Source: Ligula intestinalis (lineage: Eukaryota; Platyhelminthes; Cestoda; Diphyllobothriidea; Diphyllobothriidae). From it: 64,000 nucleotides of DNA. The translations under genes were made by a program, and so were the position numbers. The stretch covers positions 16,584,033 through 16,648,032 of the forward strand of contig JAYGXS010000009.1 of the NCBI GenBank assembly GCA_036362985.1. Direction: 5' to 3'. Positions within the stretch are counted from its first letter, which is position 1. Each line of letters starts with the position of its first letter. Under the pieces are notes generated by a model. It ran no database searches, was not told the DNA's origin, and saw nothing but the letters and a program-made list of their open reading frames with translations. Below, piece by piece: positions 9,575 to 20,275 of the stretch.

Positions 9575-12375
9575 CTATTTATACAGACCCCAACAAGGGA
9601 TCAGCATATTTTAGATTTAATTTTCACGAATGACATTCCCCCCTTTTTCGTTGACTAAAATCAGAACCTCTTCCCAAGTGACCATACTTTGATCCATTGT
9701 TGCCTTCCGCTTGCTTCTACGAAAAAGGTTAGCCCCACTCGTACCTATCGTGCGTTTGACCTAGCTGATATTAATTTAATTAACAACCTTATGGACTCAC
9801 TAGACTGGCAGGAGCTTTCCTCCACGAACAGTGTAACAATTCTCTGTGACTTAATGACGACAATTTCAAATAGCATTTTGGAATTTGTGCCGATCAAAAA
9901 TGTTAAGCCTTATACTTCGGACCCCACCGTTCCTCATTTTCTTTTGTCTAGACTAAAGAAATTGCAAAAACATTTGAAAGACCAGTCTACTAGTTCATTA
10001 TCTGTGCACCTTAGAATCGCAGAGATGTTCGAATTAGCGTTTAAGATTCGTCTTGCACGTGACAAACAGAGAGAATCTTGCACACTCAGCGAGTTAAACC
10101 GTTCCGTCGTCGGTCCTCCGCTAAACGAGGTCACGAAATCCCCCTTTACTGAATGAAAATAAAAACTTTGTGCAAGATGAGTCTGAGAAGGCCGAACTGT
10201 TCAATGCATTCTTTGCAAAGCACCTTACGACGGAATCTGATCCGGTCCCGTCATTTCAGCCATGCTCAGTCATCACTATCAGTACCATAGATTTTTCCAT
10301 AGAAGTAATTCGTTTGCACATTATATGTCTAAAAAACTCGCACTCCTCGGGAACTGACGGCCTTCCAAATTCACTTATCAAGAGAGTATTCAGCTTCCCC
10401 CGATTGCTTAGTTATCTATTCTCAGCTTATCTTCCAAACGGTTTCTTTCCTGACTCATGGAAGACATCTATTATTCTTTCAGTCTTTAAGTCAGGAACTC
10501 GTTCGGACATAAATAACTACCGATGTGTTCATAAAACCCCGGCCCTAGCCAACCTTCCGAATAAGATCATTTTTAATCAAATTCCCGATTTTTGTGTAGA
10601 AAATAAACTATTTAACGCCTCACAGCATGGATTTCTACCTGGAAGATCATGCGAAACCTGTCACTTGGCATTCCTTAACCTAGTTACTTCACTTCGTAAT
10701 GAACAGCAATCAGTCATCGTGATTTACTGTGACCTTAGTTAAGCTTTTGACAAGGTGCCACATAGGCGCCTTTTAGTGAAACTGGAAGCCCTAGGCATCA
10801 GGCCTCCCCTCCTCTATTTCATTGCCTCCTACCTGTCTAACCGCAGACAGAACTTCTAAGTAGGCAAAAGCTACTCGATGCCTCAGCCGATCACGAGTGG
10901 CGTTTTACAAGGCACGGTTTTAGGTCCCCTCCTTTTCATTCTTTTCATAAATGAAATTTCAACAGTGCGAAATAATGCGGAAAATTTCATTTATGCTGAT
11001 GACATTAAGTGTATTTACTCATTTTCTAAGGACACGGCCAGTAGTTGTGTTTATAAAGGTAACGCAGACTTGCGTACTCTCTCAAGTTGGAGCGTTACGT
11101 GGCAGATGGAGTTTTCTCCATCAAAATATAGTTTCATGAGTTTTGGTCCCGCAAGGCTTCCTGGACCCATTATCTTCCAAAATAGTCCACTGTTAGAAAG
11201 ATCTACAATAAAGGATTTGGGTCTTACTTATACGAATAAGCTTGCATTATCACTTCATTCAGATCGAATTTCTGCCAAGGCCGCACAGATATGTGGGTTG
11301 ATAGCGCATAATTTTTTCCTTCCAGAAATGAAGTTAAACTATACCGCATGCTTGTTCTCCCTATACTAGAATTCTGCTGCCCGCTTTTTGGTCTCATGAC
11401 CCAGCATGACCGTAGTAAGATTTAAAAGGTTCAGCGAGTTTTCACTCGTAAAATATTTTCTGTTTCTGGGTGAGGTATGCGTTATACAGATAGATGGCAA
11501 TTAGCAAACATTAAATTTCTTAGGGTAAGAAGACTCAAAGCTGGTATATTCTTTCTGTTTCGCGTTAACAATAGTCCTAATACCCCACAAATTAACGCTC
11601 TCCTTCCGGTAGACCGACCTTACGCCACTCGTGACTCTTCCAAGACAATTTTACCACCCAGTAGCTCCACATCTAACCGTTCTCGCTTTTTTACCTCCAA
11701 ATATGCTTTTATTTGGAACAACCATCCACTTGATATTAGACTGTCTTCTACACTATCGATTTTAAAGGCAAATTACATAATTTAGAGGAAATAAAGCCGT
11801 AACTGTCTGTTTCCTTTCCAAACACGCAAGTTGTAGATTTTGAAAAGGGTCCTCCTGGCATCTGAAGCTCTTCCCAGGATACTAAAATGATTTCTAAATA
11901 TGTTAGCAATTTTCCTCTGCAGAGTCAAGCATCACTTCCAGAGGCTGCGAACCCTTATCCGTTTTTGCAACCTTCGCCGTAGTCTTCGAGATTGGCTCTG
12001 GAATCTGGTGGGTCGCAACTCGATGATGTTGCCTTGACTTCTACTGCCTTCTCCTGTTGTCCCGGATGACCCCTTCTTAACTCAACGATATATTATTTTT
12101 TCCCATGACCATAAAGGTCCCGAACCCTCAACATCGGGTCCTAAACTAACCACATCAAACCCTGTTACCTATTAAGGCAGTTTTTTCTCCTAAAGTTTTT
12201 TTGAACTCGATGGCTCACTGAACTCATCCACCGATTAAGGATTTTTTTACTGCCGATGACAATTATTTTATAAGAGTTCACTGTTTATCATCATTATTTT
12301 TATTTTCACGATAGCACTAAGTTTGTAATGACAGGGCCCCTTGGGCCTTAAATATGCAAATTATTATTATAATTA
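9575..12375 (+). mobile_element. LINE B copy 2, 5'-truncated
   Basis: This element starts inside the endonuclease domain (HILDLIFTNDIPPFFVD, matching LINE B copy 1 near 2490) and runs to a family 3' end at about 12340-12375. That end is GGGCCCCTTGGGCCTTAAAT followed by an ATTATTATT-rich tail. The 3' UTR between 11786 and 12340 has no coding signal. It is preceded by the phrase GCACTAAGTTTGTAATGAC, which reappears in the isolated tail at 13525-13545. Confidence 0.87.
9590..11785 (+). pseudogene. LINE B copy 2 ORF2, broken
   Basis: Reading blocks follow LINE B copy 1 in order. SDHTLIHCCLPLAS and the linker lie at 9680-10156. The RT N-part (10170-10742) reads DGLPNSLIKR, QHGFLPGRSCETCHLAF and VIYCDLS. 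A stop falls in the middle of motif A, then AFDKVPHRRLLVKLEALGI follows. The palm block (10878-11369) includes SGVLQGTVLGPLLFI with YADD at 10992-11003. A C-terminal block with VRRLKAGIFFLFRVN lies at 11477-11785. Several stops and frame changes make it inactive. Only one copy of the 39-residue segment duplicated in copy 1 is present. Confidence 0.87.
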
Positions 12376-13115
12376 GTAAGATGCCATCAGTAGTTGTTTT
12401 TAAAAGGAAAGCGGGCTATTCCAGCGGTGCATAGCAGTTATATTTGCAAGTGTGAAGTATATAACCACGTCTCGCATACAATAACTGCCGGGAGTGGTTG
12501 TTATTGAGGTTTTACGGGTGATCTATGACAACAGCCAGCTAAGAAACTACACACGTTATCACAGACAAATTAAAATTTTCGCCTTAACCTTTTATTCGGC
12601 TGTCTTCTTAACCAAAAAACATTGACAAGTTTTGCGTTTAAGCCTAAAGTCAACCTAAACCACTGGTTTAATCTCAGCTCTTAACCTACCTTCATCACTT
12701 TATTTTTGTAGTAGCCTTTACCGTCACATGCAAAATTATATATAGAGACTTAATAACCGCTGATGGGAAGTGCTGTTTGAGAAATGTGAAGCATTTATTC
12801 TCGGGTACGAATTTAAAAAGGCGTAGAGAGCAAATGATTCACATTTAAAGAAATAGGTACAAGTAGATTCCTAAAAAAGGGAAACAATGATCAACTGTTC
12901 AACATATTTCACGGAAGGAAATTTGTGCCTCCGAGGTACAAAAGCTTTCATCAAGGGGGGGAGAGAGGAAGGGTGGTGCCGTCTCTTCTATTGGTATCAG
13001 GGAAGTGTGGGCAATGTTTTAAAGGGTGAATGGATTATTGGACAATAACCACCATGATAAAAGTGTCTGTGCGGCGTGTAAACTGGTTCAATGACAATTT
13101 GCTATCTCATTTCAG
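12376..13115. other. Anonymous AT-rich stretch
   Basis: No coding or repeat signal is recognised. A pyrimidine-rich run just before 13116 forms the 3' splice-like border of the next feature. Confidence 0.4.
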
Positions 13116-13213
13116 GGACATCCTCAAACGAGAACAAAAGCCCTTTGCAGTAGACACGTACTTTGAAAAGGCACAGATGGGCCATGCAAATGATAGTGAA
13201 CCACAAGCCGGTC
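13116..13213 (+). other. Candidate host exon (98 bp)
   Basis: The segment is preceded by GCTATCTCATTTCAG, a good-looking 3' splice site, and followed by GTAAGG, a plausible donor at 13214. One frame is open throughout and reads DILKREQKPFAVDTYFEKAQ, then MGHANDSEPQAGR. The residues are charged and not repeat-like, and I recognise no transposon family in them. The frame stays open on both sides (13030-13413), so the borders are inference from splice consensus only. No protein family assigned. Confidence 0.28.
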
Positions 13214-13504
13214 GTAAGGGAGTGAATTTCCAAGCCCTCCCGACACAGAGGTTGTTTCTCCTCCTCCATTGTCACCCCTTTCCTCCACCCCACCTCCACG
13301 TCGTCGCCTTCAAGTCAGCAACAATTCTTCATAAGGCGAGAAAGAGTTTTTGCCCTGCTTCCTTCTTGGTTCACCATGCGTTTCAGACAGTGTTGACTAC
13401 TATTTTAAAATGACGATATGTTGGTGGGCATGAATTTTATCTGCCAACACTACTAAACGCTCCCGCTGCCTATGTGGTTGTTCACGGAGAGCAGCATTTA
13501 TCAA

Positions 13505-13585
13505 CTTTGCATTTATTTTTCCACAGCACTAAGTTTGCAATGACGAGGCCCTTCGTGTCTAAAATATAAAATTTATTTATTTATT
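13505..13585 (+). mobile_element. Solo LINE B-type 3' tail
   Basis: CACTAAGTTTGCAATGAC followed by GAGGCCCTTCGTGTCTAAAA and an ATTTATTTATTT tail matches the end of LINE B copy 2 (12305-12375). No coding sequence precedes it, so it is a severely 5'-truncated insertion or the remains of one. Confidence 0.7.
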
Positions 13586-13719
13586 TGAAAACAACTGATA
13601 ACACTCACTTTAAGTTACTTTATTAAAGAAGAAGGCTTTCACCCTATTTTTATCCAAAAAATTCCACAAGAGTTCAACCTTAACGATAGTACATAACACA
13701 AATATAGGCTATCGAGCCA

Positions 13720-14061
13720 GTGGCAAACGACTGCTACTGACACTTTGTTAGTTATATCTGTCACAGTTTCTCAGCAAATGAGAACCAAGTTGGCTTTTAA
13801 AAATTTCAACAGTACCTGAGAAAACCACACCATCAAGGAGTCCGTTCGACGCTTCGACGACCCTCCCCGAAAGGCGTTCCTTCGAACGTCCATATAGGCC
13901 GGCTTCCTCCGCAGTTTAAAGGGCTGACCCCACAGATGATCCGTCCAAGCCAATTCAAAGAATTCGTCATATTCCATGGTGCACTCACGGCTTCTGACAA
14001 TTCGGTAAGTTTTAATGAGGTCACCGCAGAGTTGCTTGTAATTGAAAGCAAATAAATCCAC
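13720..14061 (-). mobile_element. LINE D 3' fragment (minus strand)
   Basis: The minus strand reads QLCGDLIKTYRIV and FFELAWTDHLWGQPFKL. In a shifted frame it continues GLLDGVVFSGTVEIFKSQL. This is the C-terminal signature common to CR1/L2-like LINE ORF2 proteins: LRGDLI..YRI, then LRGHP.KL, then RVV..WN.LP..VV....V..FK..L. The same signature appears at 14441-14743, 43140-43420 and 63155-63416. Frame changes show decay. Confidence 0.75.
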
Positions 14062-14434
14062 AAAAATACATTTATAATAATAACATATATTATAAGCACA
14101 TTATAAAATTTCATGCAGAATTTTTTCGGGGATGGAATGGATTAATTTTACTTCTATTTTTTTAATGGGGAGCTTCGTTTCACAAGAAGGGCGTTTGTAT
14201 GATGAACTCCGTATCGGAACAGATTAAACTTGGTACTGGAGTCTCCGTTGTATTTTCTGACGTCTGTATTCCCGGGACGTTTAGTCACACACTAAATGCA
14301 TGTGAAGGGTCGCCGGTGTAATCTATAATAGTTGAACATGAACACACACAAGAACCAATCTCACGAAATATAAACGGAACAGCTGAATGCTGTCTCAGAC
14401 TCCGCGGAACTACCTGATAAAGTTCTTAGCATGA

Positions 14435-14860
14435 ATTACCGTGCAACGTGAGTTCTCAGAACTTCAGACACGCAAATATATCCTTGAAATGAAAACATAT
14501 TTTATAAAAAAAAACTTTGAATTCGCACAAACAATACCTCTACGCGGTCATCCGTACAAACTGAAGAAACATCATACCAAAACAGAAGTGTGGGCCCACT
14601 TTTTCTCCCGGTGGGTCATTGAAGAATGGAATAAACTTCCTTCCTTGGTTGTTCTTGCTGAAAGCATCAACGCATTCAAAAGAAGGCTTCATCTTACTTT
14701 GCTTGCTGGTCATACATTTGGTAGACAACAACGATTTGTTTAATTTATACATGACTTTGAAAGACATGGATGATCTGACAGCATCTATCTCTAAATAGGG
14801 TTCTCAAAGGCTCTGCCTATCTCCCTTATATTTACTGAATTGTGTGAGTTATACTGAATC
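14435..14860 (+). mobile_element. LINE D 3' fragment with 3' end
   Basis: An open block (14441-14743) carries IPLRGHPYKLKKH and FFSRWVIEEWNKLPSLVVLA, then ESINAFKRRLHLTLL, the LINE D C-terminal signature. The 3' UTR contains GTTCTCAAAGGCTCTGCCTA near 14799 followed by TCTCCCTTATATTTACTGAA. A matching phrase (GTTCAAAGGT..CCTATATTTCC) occurs at about 43556 and 58570, so this is the family 3' end. Only the last part of the element remains. Confidence 0.75.
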
Positions 14861-15940
14861 AATGTGTGTTCTACTCAATCCCGTTCCCTTTGGATTATAT
14901 GTTCAAGTAAAGTAAGAAATTATGAAATTTCTCATGACGGGTAAATTTCCAATCATAAATCATCACAAATGTTCATCTACTAATGATGCATGTGCAAGAC
15001 ACAAAATGGCCCACATAAACTGCACCGTTTTATAAAAATGATTCAACATTTTATAATGAGTCGAAAGACGGCATAATTATCGGCATTTAATAAGTCTGCA
15101 GCCTGTATAACTTATCGTCATACTAACATTTCGCCAGTTCCATGCCCCTACTAACATATATTTGGGACGTCCGGACGCCCTCAACCCTCTGTTTGTTGTT
15201 TTAACTCTTTTCGTTTTATTCTCATCGAAGTATATTACAATATGGACCAGATTTAAATAACCGATATTAGGCGTTCGCCGAATATGCCTTTATCATTGCT
15301 ACTTAATTTACTCGTATAGCATGGTATACTACTCGCTATTAAACGTGCTGCTAGATGAGCATATGTTGATTCGGTATGGATGGCTAAGCAACTGGGCCCT
15401 TCTTATGCATTCTTAATGGTTGAGGGTAGGGATTCATAGTGGGGCCGCCTGAATGGAAGTATTCATAATAAACAAGACCACTTGCAAATTTTCAGTACAT
15501 CGCATTTCTGCCTATCTGAACACTTTTTTGATTGGGTAAGCTTATAGGGTTTTCTAATAGTTTGCTTGATCTTTTAGTCTTTTTTATCCTTTCCACCAAT
15601 TTTTCACCTACGTTTTTAGTTAAGAAGAACAATTACAAGCGGCCTTAATTTTTTCATACTGTGTACTTACCACGCATTAAAAACGCAGCAACCTGATGCG
15701 CATTAAACTGATACTAATTATGCCTTAATCAAGCATTGCACCTTTAACCACGAATTCCGTAAGGCATGTGGGCTGGGAGTATTGTTCTATTAGGGTGGCC
15801 CTACGATGAATTCCCACTAGACACTCATTGATCGGTTACGGGAACTCCTGTTCCTGTTCTGCCTTGGGGCTGACCTTTGAGCCCCGCCAGCAGCCGCACA
15901 GCAGTTAACAGAATAGGCAGGATTTTAATAATTCGCTTGG
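14861..15940. other. Anonymous stretch
   Basis: About 1.1 kb is AT-rich with no coding potential, repeat match or RNA gene that I can support. Confidence 0.4.
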
Positions 15941-15943
15941 CCT

Positions 15944-16150
15944 AATTGTGAAGAATTCGTGGCCACGGTGAGATTTGAACCCATACACAGCAGAGAAAGA
16001 CTTTTGTACAGCCAGCGCTCTACCATTGAGCTAAGAAGGCACGCTGAACGTTTGAATTTAATGACAATTGGATATATTTACCCGCTCAACCTACTGCATG
16101 TATGGATCCACCTTTACGCATGCAGTAAGCTGACTGCCCAGGCAAGGTTC
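15944..16150 (-). repeat. S4 repeat: conserved module + tRNA-like head (minus)
   Basis: Read on the minus strand, a conserved module (GGGCAGTCAGCTTACTGCAT to GAGCGGGTAAATATATCC, 16150-16073) is followed by a tRNA-like segment (16042-15958). That segment has an A-box-like TAGCTCAATGGTAGAGC and a B-box-like GGGTTCAAATCTC. The terminal motif TTCACAATT follows. The same order occurs in plus orientation at 54118-54323. The acceptor stem pairs poorly, so this is a tRNA-derived repeat rather than a working tRNA gene. Unusually, the tRNA-like part is not at the 5' end of the repeat. Confidence 0.6.
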
Positions 16151-16194
16151 TCCTAAGCGACCATCTATAATCCACCAGAATGACAACTAGACCC

Positions 16195-17840
16195 ATTTCA
16201 TTATAAGGGAGATTTGGCAGATTTGAATGGTTCACTTGACTGGGGCGATAGCAATGATATCATCGACATAGCGACCGTAGTGTTTAAATTCATGAATCTG
16301 GTCGCTAAGTTGAAACTTCTCCAGCTTGCCCATGAAGATATTTGCTAGGAGAGGCCCAAGGGGGGAGCCCATGGCGACGCCGTCTATCTGTCGATATAGT
16401 TGGTTATCAAAAAGGAACTGCACATTTAATGTGCATTTTAGTAGAAGTTCCTTCAGGGCTTCTATTGGAATTCCTACTTCTGTCTGATTCGACAATAGGA
16501 AGTCGCAGATGTAATCTACTGTTTCCACGACCGGGACGTTCGTAAATAGCGACGAGACGTCTAAGGAGAGCATCATCATGCCATTTAGGTTTATGTCCCT
16601 GATGTCGTCAATAAATGTGAACGTGTCTTGAGAGCTCCGTGGTGCTAGTTGCTGCTGCAGCGGTTTGAGTTTATCCGCTAACCACTTGGCTATCGTATAG
16701 TAGGGCGAGCTACGCATGTCCAAGATCGGACGAACTGGCAGGCCATCCTTGTGGATTTTTGGGAGGCCATACAGGCGAGGGATATGCGTACCTACTGGCC
16801 GGAGACGTTCGAGGTCACGGTCACTTATGAAACCTGCCGTTTGGAGTCTTCTTAGGCAGTTAGTCAAGTGTGCCTCTACTTCATCCGTGCGATCCTTCTC
16901 TTTGTCTACTTTCTTAAACTTCGTCTGGTCTGACAAAATAGTATGCGTTTTTTGAAGGTAATCCGACCTGTTCATTATGACGACACCTGCTCCTTTATCA
17001 GGTCTAGTAATCAGGATGTCTTTATTTTCTCGCAACTGCTTTAACTTCTCCATGTGTGCTTTTGACAGCAATCCGCGACTGATTGGTCTCTGATTCAAGT
17101 ACTGGTAACTACAATTAACCAGTGTCGATTTTAAATGCTGGATACTTTCAGTTGAGATAGGCTTTAATTCGTAAGTTTTGTTTAACAGGTTTTCAAACTG
17201 GGTTTCCAATTCTAACTAATTAACTCTTCGAGCAGGTATGCAGAATTTTGTGCCAAGAGATAATGCCTCAACTGTTGTCTTATCAAGCGTCAAAGAGGAA
17301 TGATTGTATACGTACCGATCTGGGTCTTTAGGCAGTCTTGCTTGGGGTTTCCTTTCGTGCACCCTTTGTAGTAGTGACGATCTTTTTGCTTCTCCCCGTT
17401 TCGTTTCTATGATCTTTGTGTAGTTGATGAAGTCTCGCCTTTCTTCGTCATTGAGGGCGTCCAGAACGGCAGCGCGCTGGCACACGTGACGCTCTAGTTC
17501 TCCCATCTTTATCCGAGTGCTTTCTAACTGGTTTTCAGCATATCTTCTTAAGGTGTCAGTAGTGATAGCAGTACGATTGCGACGCAGGGCTCTCCAGTAT
17601 TCATTTGGATACTCATTTCTTTCCACACAGTCCCCAATAAACTTGGCCGCAACCTTCGCCTCTGCAAGCTTGGCGTTGAAACGCAGGTACCCATTGAGTG
17701 CCTTTAACACCGCGGGATCCTTGGACTGCTTTAACGTTGCGAAAATCCCCATTCGATAATTCAGAAGGACAGTTGGCGAGCATACGTATACTTTCGATAA
17801 ATTCTCTTCGGGCCATTACATTTATATGGAAGGGGAAGGT
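16195..17840 (-). mobile_element. Penelope-like element (PLE-1), N-terminal and RT region
   Basis: This is a retroelement with telomerase-like RT. On the minus strand the start codon and first residues lie in the arm 17840-17760, the N-terminal region in 17752-17216 and the RT in 17209-16232. The element stops just after the RT catalytic YVDD. The GIY-YIG endonuclease half is missing, so it is 3'-truncated. The 5' end is repeated in inverted orientation at 18015-18095. Confidence 0.9.
16232..17801 (-). pseudogene. PLE-1 polyprotein (N-domain + RT), 1 frameshift, 1 amber
   Basis: The N-terminus reads MARREFIESIRMLANCPSEL, then after a frame change MGIFATLKQSKDPAVLKALN. The N-region ends DRYVYNHSSLTLDKTTVEAL and LSLGTKFC, followed by an amber codon at 17216-17218. 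The same frame then continues as LELETQFENLLNKTYEL. RT motifs are TRPDKGAGVVIMNRSDY, RLYGLPKIHK, PVRPILDMRSSPYYTIAKWL, motif A as LSLDVSSLFTNVPV, then DGVAMGSPLGPLLANIFM and YGRYVDDIIAI (YVDD at 16259-16270). These are hallmark Penelope motifs. Only one stop and one frameshift are visible, so it is among the younger elements here. Confidence 0.9.
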
Positions 17841-18095
17841 ACAGGGTGACAAGCAATCAATTAATTATCGTTCTAATCAACTTAGTCTTGGAAATGGGGG
17901 CTTGGGGTTTGGGTTGATAAAAAGGGGGTAGTGACAGGGTAATTAGGAGAGGCAGGGGGGAAAGAACGCGTCGAAAATACTGGTAGTTCTGCGACCGTTG
18001 GCCATGCTAGGCCAACCTTTCCCTTCCATATAAATGTAATGGCCCGAAGAGAATTTATCGAAAGTATACGTATGCTCGCCAACTGTCCTTCTGAA
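17760..18095. repeat. 81-bp inverted repeats at PLE-1 5' end
   Basis: Segment 17760-17840 and segment 18015-18095 are reverse complements over 81 bp with one mismatch, separated by 174 bp. Each arm contains the PLE start codon region reading outward from the pair (MARREFIESIRMLA). PLEs are known for flanking repeats in direct or inverted layouts. Here only the start of an opposed second copy is left. Confidence 0.93.
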
Positions 18096-18356
18096 CATTA
18101 GAAATTTCAAAATACGTTTGAAACCGACCTAGCTGAAGTCATAAATAATTAACGCAAGATGATTGGGGAGTAAGATGTGTCAATTCAATGATCTAACAGA
18201 ATTGTGGATTAATTCGCTGTCTGATATATTTAAACCTGTGGAGTTTAAAAATCTTTTGACGTTTTTAAAACGACAAACGAAAAGCAACTGCGAAATATTC
18301 TATCATATATCCACGAAATGAAGGAGTGGTCTCATTGGGAAACACGAGTGTTATGT
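18096..18356. other. Anonymous spacer
   Basis: No feature recognised between the PLE inverted arm and the telomere-core element. Confidence 0.4.
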
Positions 18357-18667
18357 CAGGAGTTTCCTTGGGAGCGCATATAAGTTCTTATTTATATTTA
18401 AATGCCTAATCCAACGCTTCCTGTAAGACAGAAACTTAAGGCATTTTACATGCCATATCACTATCCCAACCTAACCCTTACCGTAACCCTAACCCTTAAC
18501 CTAAACCTAACCCTTACCCTAACCATAACCCTAACTCTTACCCTAAACCTAATCCTCAACCTCAGCCTAACCTTAACCCTAACACTTACCCTAACCCTAA
18601 CAGAAATTAATTGCATAGGCATTTAAATATAAATAAGAGCATATGTGCGCTGCCAAGTAAACTCCTG
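18357..18667. mobile_element. MITE-like inverted-repeat element with telomeric core
   Basis: Terminal inverted repeats of 52 bp (18357-18408 and 18616-18667) pair imperfectly. Both contain CTTATTTATATTTAAATGCC next to the core and begin or end with CAGGAGTTT..CTTGG..GCGCA. Between them lies a degenerate telomeric array. The total is 311 bp, with no coding capacity. This is the architecture of a foldback or MITE-like DNA element, or of a hairpin-capped insertion. No target duplication was identified with confidence. Confidence 0.72.
18465..18601 (+). repeat. Degenerate (CCCTAA)n interstitial telomeric repeat
   Basis: About 137 bp consist of CCCTAA, CCTTAC, CCTAAC and CTTAAC variants, with one strand C-rich throughout. 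The TTAGGG type is the usual animal telomere repeat. The array is interstitial and heavily mutated, and it is enclosed on both sides by inverted repeats. Confidence 0.9.
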
Positions 18668-19159
18668 CCAGTTTTATTCCTTGTTAGTGAGCGGAAGGGG
18701 TAGGAGATAGTCTCTACCAGTACTTGTCTCTACAATGGAAAGGTTACATGGATGAGAGGTTGACTTGGGTGAGATCATAGGAGTGGCCATTAAGTGAGCC
18801 GATCAGCTGCAGATGGAAGTACCCGATTCTAACATTGGGCTTTAAATTTTGTCGATCAGACGGGAGAGCTCACTTATTTCAGAGCAGAGAACGGCCCCAT
18901 TCAAATCATGAAGGAATGTCCTTATGCCAAGACAGAAAGAGTGAATAGCTAGTCGCCTAGTCATTGAAAACTGCGAAAACACTACAGCGGTGACTTGTAC
19001 GTAAATGAGTGTATAGCAGGACAGACTTGCGTATCATCTACCACACTTGGACAGTAAGACAATATTTAAAGAGAACTGAGGTGGGCGAAGGCGTAGTGAT
19101 ATTAAAAGCAAAATTTTCCGTCTACGCTTGCCACGCAAGACCTGGGGGCCACTCCAGTT
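18668..19159. other. Anonymous stretch
   Basis: No gene or repeat is recognised over about 490 bp. Confidence 0.4.
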
Positions 19160-19670
19160 ATGGAGGGTTTTGTTCTAATGGTGACATCTGACGTATGTCA
19201 CCGTCGAATTAAGCCCGTTCGAATCCCCAAGGAAGAATAAAATAGAAAGAGCGTAACTCTGGAAAGCACCCGGAGCAGGGTTTATTGTGTACAAAACCCG
19301 GAGTTGCTGTCTCGAGTGGAAGTTACCGCTGGTTGATCTTCAGCACGCTCTTTGTCCCGCCTCGGGCCGTACTGGCGGTGTCCTCGCAGTCCATGTGTGC
19401 AGGCTCCAATGTCTGAGAGGTGACAATTGCTCATAACTGCTCATAATGCACATTCACCTGTAGCCTGAGTACAACGTATTGGGATAACTGGGACCAGTGG
19501 GCACGCGTGCATCTGTGCCTTCTCCAGAGGTAAAAGGCATCATGCGTGGACATTCATCGCGTGTGAGCTGTCAGACTGAACAAACAAAGACATTTGTCTA
19601 GGCTCGGCTCCTCAGGAAAGCCTCCAAATGTTGCGAGCATTTGTTCAGGCTAAACTCCTAACACGTCCCC
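19160..19670 (+). repeat. S1 repeat copy 1 (tRNA-headed or LTR-like)
   Basis: A tRNA-like head (about 19170-19237) has an A-box-like TTCTAATGGTGACA, a stem GGTGACA..TGTCACC and a B-box-like CCCGTTCGAATCCCCA. A body of about 430 bp follows, containing GTTTATTGTGTACAAAACCC and GGAGTTGCTGTC. The body ends in a hairpin-forming CAAATGTTGCGAGCATTTG and CTAAACTCCTAA. The body recurs almost in full at 20370-20815. On the minus strand the body has AATAAA and the B-box region could serve as a primer-binding site, so an LTR reading is also possible. Confidence 0.72.
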
Positions 19671-19741
19671 CCCCTTTGAGTTGGGTAGCGTGTTGATTTG
19701 ATTTGAATACTCGTGAGCCGGAAAAACCCTAGAGTACCATT

Positions 19742-20275
19742 GATAGACTTTTTGCACGACGTGATCATTGGAGGTCTTAAATAACCGTAACAAACCGAGA
19801 GATATTCATAGCCTTTTTGCCCGATGTGGTGATCGGAGGCCTGTTGGAACACTAAAAAACCGTTAAGTCCGTCAACTGTTGTAACCGAAATACGCATGGT
19901 AGAAAATGCGTCACCCATGCTTGTACTGTGCTGCATGAAAGTCAGCAATTGTTCTGCGGAAATACGCATGGCGCAAGGTGCGTCACTCATGCTTGTAAGG
20001 TCTTAATGGTGGTGCATGATAGTCAGCACTTGTTCTGTGGAAATATGCATGATGGAATATGCGCCACACATGCTTGTATTGTGCTGCATGATAGTCAGCA
20101 ATTTTTCCGCGATGATTCAACGTTATAGGGGTGAAAACTGGCAGTTTCGCCAACGATGAAAAGACTCCAACGCGATCTGATAGCTGGTGAGATCACGACA
20201 CTTTCGCAGCACAGCAATTGTTCCACGGAAATACAAATGTTGGAATATGCGTCACCCATGTGTGTAACATCCAGG
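19742..20275 (+). repeat. Satellite-like tandem repeats between two S1 copies
   Basis: Two units of about 66 bp (starting near 19743 and 19808; TAGACTTTTTGCACGA / TAGCCTTTTTGCCCGA) are followed by three consecutive units of about 75-80 bp at roughly 19882, 19958 and 20039. A displaced fourth unit lies at about 20205-20270. Each long unit carries GGAAATACGCATGG, ATGCGTCACCCATGCTTGTA and GCATGATAGTCAGCA-like segments. Confidence 0.75.

Noticed and set aside
15958..16042. Functional tRNA gene
   Set aside because: A and B boxes are good but the acceptor stem does not pair properly, and the segment belongs to a repeated S4 unit.
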